Shown: in pieces, positions 58,704 through 64,000 of the stretch
Position numbering within the stretch: position 1 is the stretch's first letter
Layout: the number at the start of each line of letters is the position of its first letter
Origin: Turbatrix aceti
Lineage: Eukaryota > Nematoda > Chromadorea > Rhabditida > Panagrolaimidae
Direction of reading: 5' to 3'
Assembly: GCA_963969345.1 (NCBI GenBank)
Contig: OZ017770.1
Span: forward strand, 4,039,246 to 4,103,245
Length of the DNA stretch: 64,000 nucleotides
Position numbers and translations under genes: made by a program
Notes under the pieces: model-generated
What the model saw: the letters and a program-made list of their open reading frames with translations, nothing else
Database searches by the model: none
Told to the model about the DNA's origin: nothing

Positions 58704-61561
58704 CTAGATTAAACTTAGGTTAGGAGCGTAACGGTATAAATAGAGACGATAGTCCTTGCTTGCCAGCACAACCGATCCGTCGTCAACCAGTGCCATGTCA
58801 AAGCACTGGGCGTGCTTAACTTTGCTTTCCAGAGCGTTAAGCATGTTGCCTTGCTGCAAAAAAATCTTCCTGTTACAACGGTCATTGAACTGGAACACAA
58901 ACCTGGTCGAAGATGGTCAGGTTAAAGTTGTTATGGTTGTCAGCGACGACAACCTGGCCCTGGCTGTTGATGCCAACTCCGATGGGGTAGTTAGTGATGC
59001 CTTCGCCACCGATCTGACGAAGGAAGTGTCCGTCGTAGTCGAAGACTTTGATGCAGTGAGCGCGGTTATCACTGATCAGAATTTCGTTGTTCGGAGTTGC
59101 GCATACGCCGTTGGGGAATTCCAAGTAGCGCGAGCAGCTGAACTTTTGCAGAACCGTGCCGCAGGAGTCAAAGATGATGACGCGCATTACCTGTAATCCT
59201 GATGGTAAAAAATGTTTCTAGCAGAAAAAAAATGAATCACCTTGCATTCGACGACAATGATGCGACCCATATGATCAACGCAGACGCCTCGTGGATGTTG
59301 GAGGATATTGGCGCCAAATTTGCGTAGGAATTGCCCATATTGGTTGAAGATTTGAATCTGATGTGTCGGAGAACGCTCGGTAACGATAAAGTCACCGGTG
59401 ACACGATTCACACATACCCTAAAATTCAAAACTATTAAAAAAATTCCCCATGCCAAAAAAAAACATACCGGTTGGGATAGAGCAGCTGTCCGTCGCGTTT
59501 GCCACATTCACCAAACTGGAACTTGAAGCGACCCTCCTTGTCAAACACCTGAATTCTGTGGTTGTTGGTATCAGCAACAATAATGTCATTCTGCGCGTTG
59601 ACCGCTACGCCAGAAGGCTCCGTGAACTGTCCCTCAATGACGCCAAACTCTCCGAACTTGCAGTAGTAGATCATCTTCGTGCGCTTGATTTGCGAGCGTG
59701 GAGGGTAGAGCTGGTAAGGCAGCGACTGCGACAGATGGGTGTCCATGTCAGGAGGAATGGTGAGACCGTTCATGCTTTCTTCCATCTCCCACATTTTGTC
59801 GTAAATCATGTTGCTGTTTTCAGACAGTCCACCTGCAGGAGCACTGGTTCCGAGGAGCGGCATGTGGTTGATGCCGTTGAGGGTATTGGGCGTCATATAA
59901 TTCTTTATGTCAGGTGTTCCGATGTGTGGAGGCGAACCCATGTTATTATGCGACCCCGCACGCGAGATGCAGATGCCGTTCGAAATTGGCAAGCTGTTGT
60001 TGAGTGGTGGGCTGCTGTTTGACTGAGGAATGATTATGGGCTGAGATTGTACGTTGTGCATTGGTGGCGGCATGTACGCTGACATATCGAAGCCAGTCTG
60101 CGAGAGGAGCTCGGCGACGACGCGTCGGACGTGCTCGGTGTTTGGCTGAGTAAGCTCGAGTGTGTTGAAGGCTTTGAGGTAATTTTTGACGTCTAGGTCA
60201 AACTTCAAGAAGCTTTCAATACGAGAATCAATGAGCGGCTTGAAAACCATGATTTCAGCCGGACTGGCAAAGTTCATGAGTCGACGGGTAAAGTCGATCA
60301 TGTTGGACATCTTCTTGGCTGCTTTCTGAACTTCTTTGTCCATCTCGGTGATCGTGAGTTGTTTGCCTCCAAGCTTCTGCTCTTGGTCTTTAATCATGAT
60401 CTGGCGGAACTCCTGCACCGCTGTGATAAGAGTGTCGCATGTATCGTTGATTGCATTGATGGAATGTTGGTGGCTGTAGTGAAGACGATTGTTGGCATTG
60501 TCAATCTCACGGAAGCTTTCGTCGAGCTCTTGTTGTTTTTTGGCAGCATCATTGACCATCTGCTCCATGCGCAAAACTTGTTCGTCAGCGATGGTTGCAA
60601 TGCTTTCGATTTGGTGAGTAGGCTGTGTGTGATCTGATACCGTGCATTGTACACAGATCGCCAAGTTGCAAGTCACACAAAAGTACCGCAGGGGTTGCGA
60701 ACTGCAAACAAAAGGCCACGCGTCAGTCACAATGCATGTATGCGTGCAAAAAGCAGTCAACTCACCGGTGTTCCAAGCAGCGACATTTGTCTTGGTTGGG
60801 AGGGCTTCTGCCGTTGGCTTCATGGCGAGATCGTCCATTCAGGTCAAAACCCGCAAGCATAGAGTGCTGGCCGTGATTTTGCATCCAGCTACCACAGTTG
60901 CTGATCCCGTGATTGTTGTTCTGGAATGAAAACTATTCACAAATTAATAAATGGGATAGTTGAAAGATCACAATGCTTACATCACAGTCAGGCGATCCCG
61001 ATTGAGGAGGCGACGACGATGCACTGCTCGGAGATCCGAAAATCAGGCACTTATCATCGAATGCGCGAATTGGCATGTCCTTGGGGGCGTCTTCGTCCGA
61101 GCTGCTGTTGCTGTTATGCCGTTTTTCGCACATGTTGAGCAGACCGTAGTCGTTGAGCAGACCATCAACACCCCATTGAGGCGTGAGAATGGTATCAACG
61201 TTACAGATAGGACACGTAACCGAGCTAAGCTCTTTTTGTTGATTTTCGAGGCACTTCTTGCAGAAACTATGGAAGCATGCAAGAACTTTTGGTGTTGCAA
61301 ACTTTTGCTTGCAAAGGGGACATTTCACCTCCTGCAGAAGATAAGATATTTAATTAAAATACACGGATATATCTCCAAACAAACCTGTTCTCTGGGAGGT
61401 GGTGTCGGAGCAAGCCCAGCGGATCCCAGACTCATAGCTGTCGGAATACCCGATGAATTGGTGAGTGGATGAGGCAACGAACGTGCTATTGTTGAAAATA
61501 TCCTGGATATATCACCGTCAGAAACAGTCCCGTTGATAAAGCCATGATCTTGTTCACCCAT
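58704..61561 (-). CDS. ncl-1: TRIM-NHL protein NCL-1 / Brat
   Basis: Seven exons on the minus strand: 61561-61385, 61331-60981, 60920-60766, 60701-59469, 59418-59241, 59190-58903, 58853-58704, about 843 residues. Exon 2 encodes a complete C3HC4 RING (CPLCKQKF, CFHSFCKKC, CPIC). A B-box (CRCLEH, YFCVTCNLAICVQC, HTQPTH) follows, then a coiled coil and a six-repeat NHL propeller beginning KFGEFGVIEGQFTEPSGVAV and ending ALESKVKHAQCFD to YRLYLYRY. The NHL part is almost residue-for-residue the Brat sequence. The protein binds RNA through the NHL domain and represses translation; in C. elegans it limits nucleolar size and rRNA production. Drosophila Brat lacks the RING, so the RING here fits the ancestral and nematode form. 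An acceptor lies 8 nt before the start. Confidence 0.95.
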
Positions 61562-61572
61562 CTTATCATCTA

Positions 61573-64000
61573 AAAAAACTAACAAACGATCGTGAGATGA
61601 AAAAAAAACGGTTGAAATACGCGAAATGATTTTTGGTTACGACGCTAGTTAATTACGTTTGTATCATTAATCAGTTTGACAGTCAACTAACTAACCATGA
61701 CGGTTTGGTTTATACAAGAAATAATAAACAGCGCGATATTTTGCACAATAGCCAAGCAGCGAGCACCAGCTATACCTGGTCTACCTGGGTAAATTGCGTA
61801 CATGCAAGACTCAACAATGTGACATTATTTTCCTTCGATCAATGCGCGGACCTCCCGTAGGTAAAGGACGCAAACTGAATTGTGCTTTGCACTGACTGGT
61901 CGTCGTAGTTGCCAACTCACTAATCTCGGGATCGCGCAAAATTGCACACCTGCTGTTATTATCGTTGGTCAAGCAAGTCTAGCGTTAAGGAATGCAACAG
62001 CGTAATGGCACGGCTATGAAGGAGAGCGCCGATTTTTGGTCGGCGCCGCGTCCATGCCATTGTTTAGGTAATTGATTAACTAACAAAACGCGTCAATCCG
62101 GTGACCCAAAAACAATAAACCGAGCGAACCAGATTGCCAATTTTATTAAACATAAACACGCGATATACGGAAGGATGTGCGGGCCACAAAGAGCTCGTTT
62201 TTAGGTTGGTCCATCCGTCATCCTCTCTTGGCTTTCCCTTCCGTCTAGCAAGGCTTTTCGTAGAAGTGACTGACTAAAAGTGCCAAACAAGCAGCGGTTC
62301 CATTTTTCCACGACAACGACCAACTTTACATTTTTCAAACCTTGTATGTGCCAGTCAGTAGCAAACTTTTGTTCCTTCCTCTACTAAAAAGTGAAAAAAA
62401 ACCTGGCAAACATGTTATTCACAAACATGTGATGCCGATGGTGACGCATATAATACAAGCCTTATTTCAAAGTCACGAGTTTTTTACACTCCCTTTTATC
62501 CTACCGTCATGCCCTTGTATTTATTGAGTCAACGCGGAAAAGGATTGTACTTTATAAGAAAACACATGACATAAATGAGCTTTGGCTTTTTTTCTGCCGT
62601 TTCCTGAAGACGCGCCAGTGCCAGAAAAACCAAAGATATTCTTATTCTTTACCCCCGAACCAAATTGCTCTTACGAACAATGACCGAGCAATAACGTGGT
62701 CTCGTCTCGGCCACGTTATTTGCGTTATTTAGAAAGCACCCGACAATCGAGACATCGAGAGAATAATTCTTGTTGATCGATGTCACGTGTGGTCAACATC
62801 AAACGACGTATTTACTGTTCTGAACATGAACAGAATCAGTAAACCACATGTATGTATCTATGCACGTATTTACTACTACGCAAGACGTCATAACATAATT
62901 CTATGAAAAAATATTGAAAAATTAGCGCGTAACAGATTAATACGAAAAAGGCAAGTCCGCAGGACTGCTTTCGAGGTACCAATAGCCATCTAGCGCGGCG
63001 TAAATCTTTGTAGCGTAAGGCAATACATGCGTTTTCTGTTGACCGATATTTCATTTTACAACACCAACTAAAGTTGGAATAGTGCATTGCCGTTCAATGA
63101 ATGCATCGTACAACTTATCGTAGATCAACAATCTCAAAAGAACACGCTTTGCGCTAGTTTCATTACGAAACGTTTGTAAGCATTGAATTGTACGTGAAAA
63201 GAAAAATTTATGTTCGATAGTTTGCATTTATGTATTGAAAAAAAATTTAAACGAACCGAAACTCCAGAGCGGCTGTGAGTCCATGGATCTTAGGCTGGCT
63301 AAAAAAGTATGTATGTATTATATATAATTTTAGAAGTAGGTATTCAAGACGAAACACGCCATACATAAATGGAAGAACACGGCGAAAAACGCGGAGGAGG
63401 GTACACGACATATCCACGCGGCTGTCAGCGTCACGTATTCATTCATCCACGCCACGCTAATAGTTGATTTTTTTTTTTTGGGCTAACAAAGATATGAGAT
63501 TGCTGAGAAGAAAAAAAAGGTATACGTCAAACTGTATTTTGATTCTCATAGACGAAAACAAAAATGAGACTTAAAAAAAACACGTTTATCCCTCTGTCGA
63601 CGCCTTTCGTTAAAACGGACCACATTGAATGAAAAAATATAATTTGCTTTTTGTTTCACAGTAGTTCTATGCTAGTCTTTAATCGAGTGTGGAATTGTGA
63701 CATTAAAAACAAAGTCAACATGGGGTTAATAAAAAGCCCAAACGTATTGTTTTTGTTAGCGAAACAACCGTTACGGAATACGGCCTGATAGAGACAAAGC
63801 TCCGGAAAAGTACACTGCATTTACGACAGACTCGGGGAATATTAAGCCTACTTCTTCCTACATCACTAGACAGACAAAATTAATAAAAAAAAATTTCTAT
63901 TATATTTATTTGTTTCAGAACATGACTGTTTTTAATGAAATAAAATCCTGCAAATGAAATATGGCAACCAAAAGTCATCGTCAATGCCGACACGTACGCA
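61573..64000. other. ncl-1 upstream region, no gene seen
   Basis: Probably the ncl-1 promoter. It holds an inverted repeat, AATAACGTGG at 62690-62699 and its complement at 62711-62720, plus short AT-rich frames. No coding or RNA gene is supported. Confidence 0.5.

Overview
The window is animal DNA, most probably from a nematode. The gene set is ecdysozoan. Coding exons are interrupted by many very short introns (about 40-60 bp) ending in TTTCAG or TTTTAG. Two Hox genes match nematode ceh-13 and lin-39 best, from remembered family sequences. At least nine genes carry a splice acceptor 0-30 nt before the start codon, the layout expected where a spliced leader is added in trans. I cannot name the species. 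A tardigrade or other ecdysozoan is not strictly excluded.

Layout, left to right. 1-2.1 kb: AT-rich flank with a complete short hAT-type element (1473-2011, perfect 11-bp terminal inverted repeats, 8-bp target duplication). 2.1-4.3 kb (+): class B neuropeptide receptor. 4.5-5.5 kb (-): xbp-1, with a recognisable 23-nt IRE1-type cytoplasmic intron. 5.9-7.3 kb (-): ARG1-like J-domain protein. 8.3-8.8 kb (+): mitochondrial inner membrane peptidase subunit 1. 9.0-15.5 kb (+): gbf-1, the large Golgi Arf-GEF, 11 exons. 16.3-16.7 kb (+): small secreted, possibly prepropeptide gene. 16.7-22.9 kb: no gene seen. 22.9-32.1 kb (+): cca-1, a T-type (Cav3) calcium channel with EEDD selectivity filter and a pair of mutually exclusive exons for the domain II pore turret. 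33.9-35.5 kb (-): ceh-13 (Hox1). 48.4-51.3 kb (+): lin-39 (Hox4/5 type). 56.75 kb: 3'-truncated tRNA-Gly. 58.7-61.6 kb (-): ncl-1/brat TRIM-NHL gene. 61.6-64 kb: no gene seen.

The two Hox genes are transcribed away from each other across about 12.8 kb. In between lie a hairpin on the minus strand with the miR-10 seed and further similarity to nematode miR-57, a diverged tandem duplication, a 12-bp-arm hairpin, and two candidate small minus-strand genes (a signal-peptide protein near 37 kb and a tail-anchored membrane protein near 46 kb). PBC-HOX type sites lie just upstream of and inside lin-39.

Functionally the window mixes secretory-pathway and stress genes (xbp-1, J protein, gbf-1), neuronal signalling genes (receptor, peptide, calcium channel) and developmental regulators (Hox pair, candidate miRNA, ncl-1). 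Joined exon lengths are divisible by three for every main gene model, which supports the splice choices. All family names are from recognition of motifs; no database search was run.
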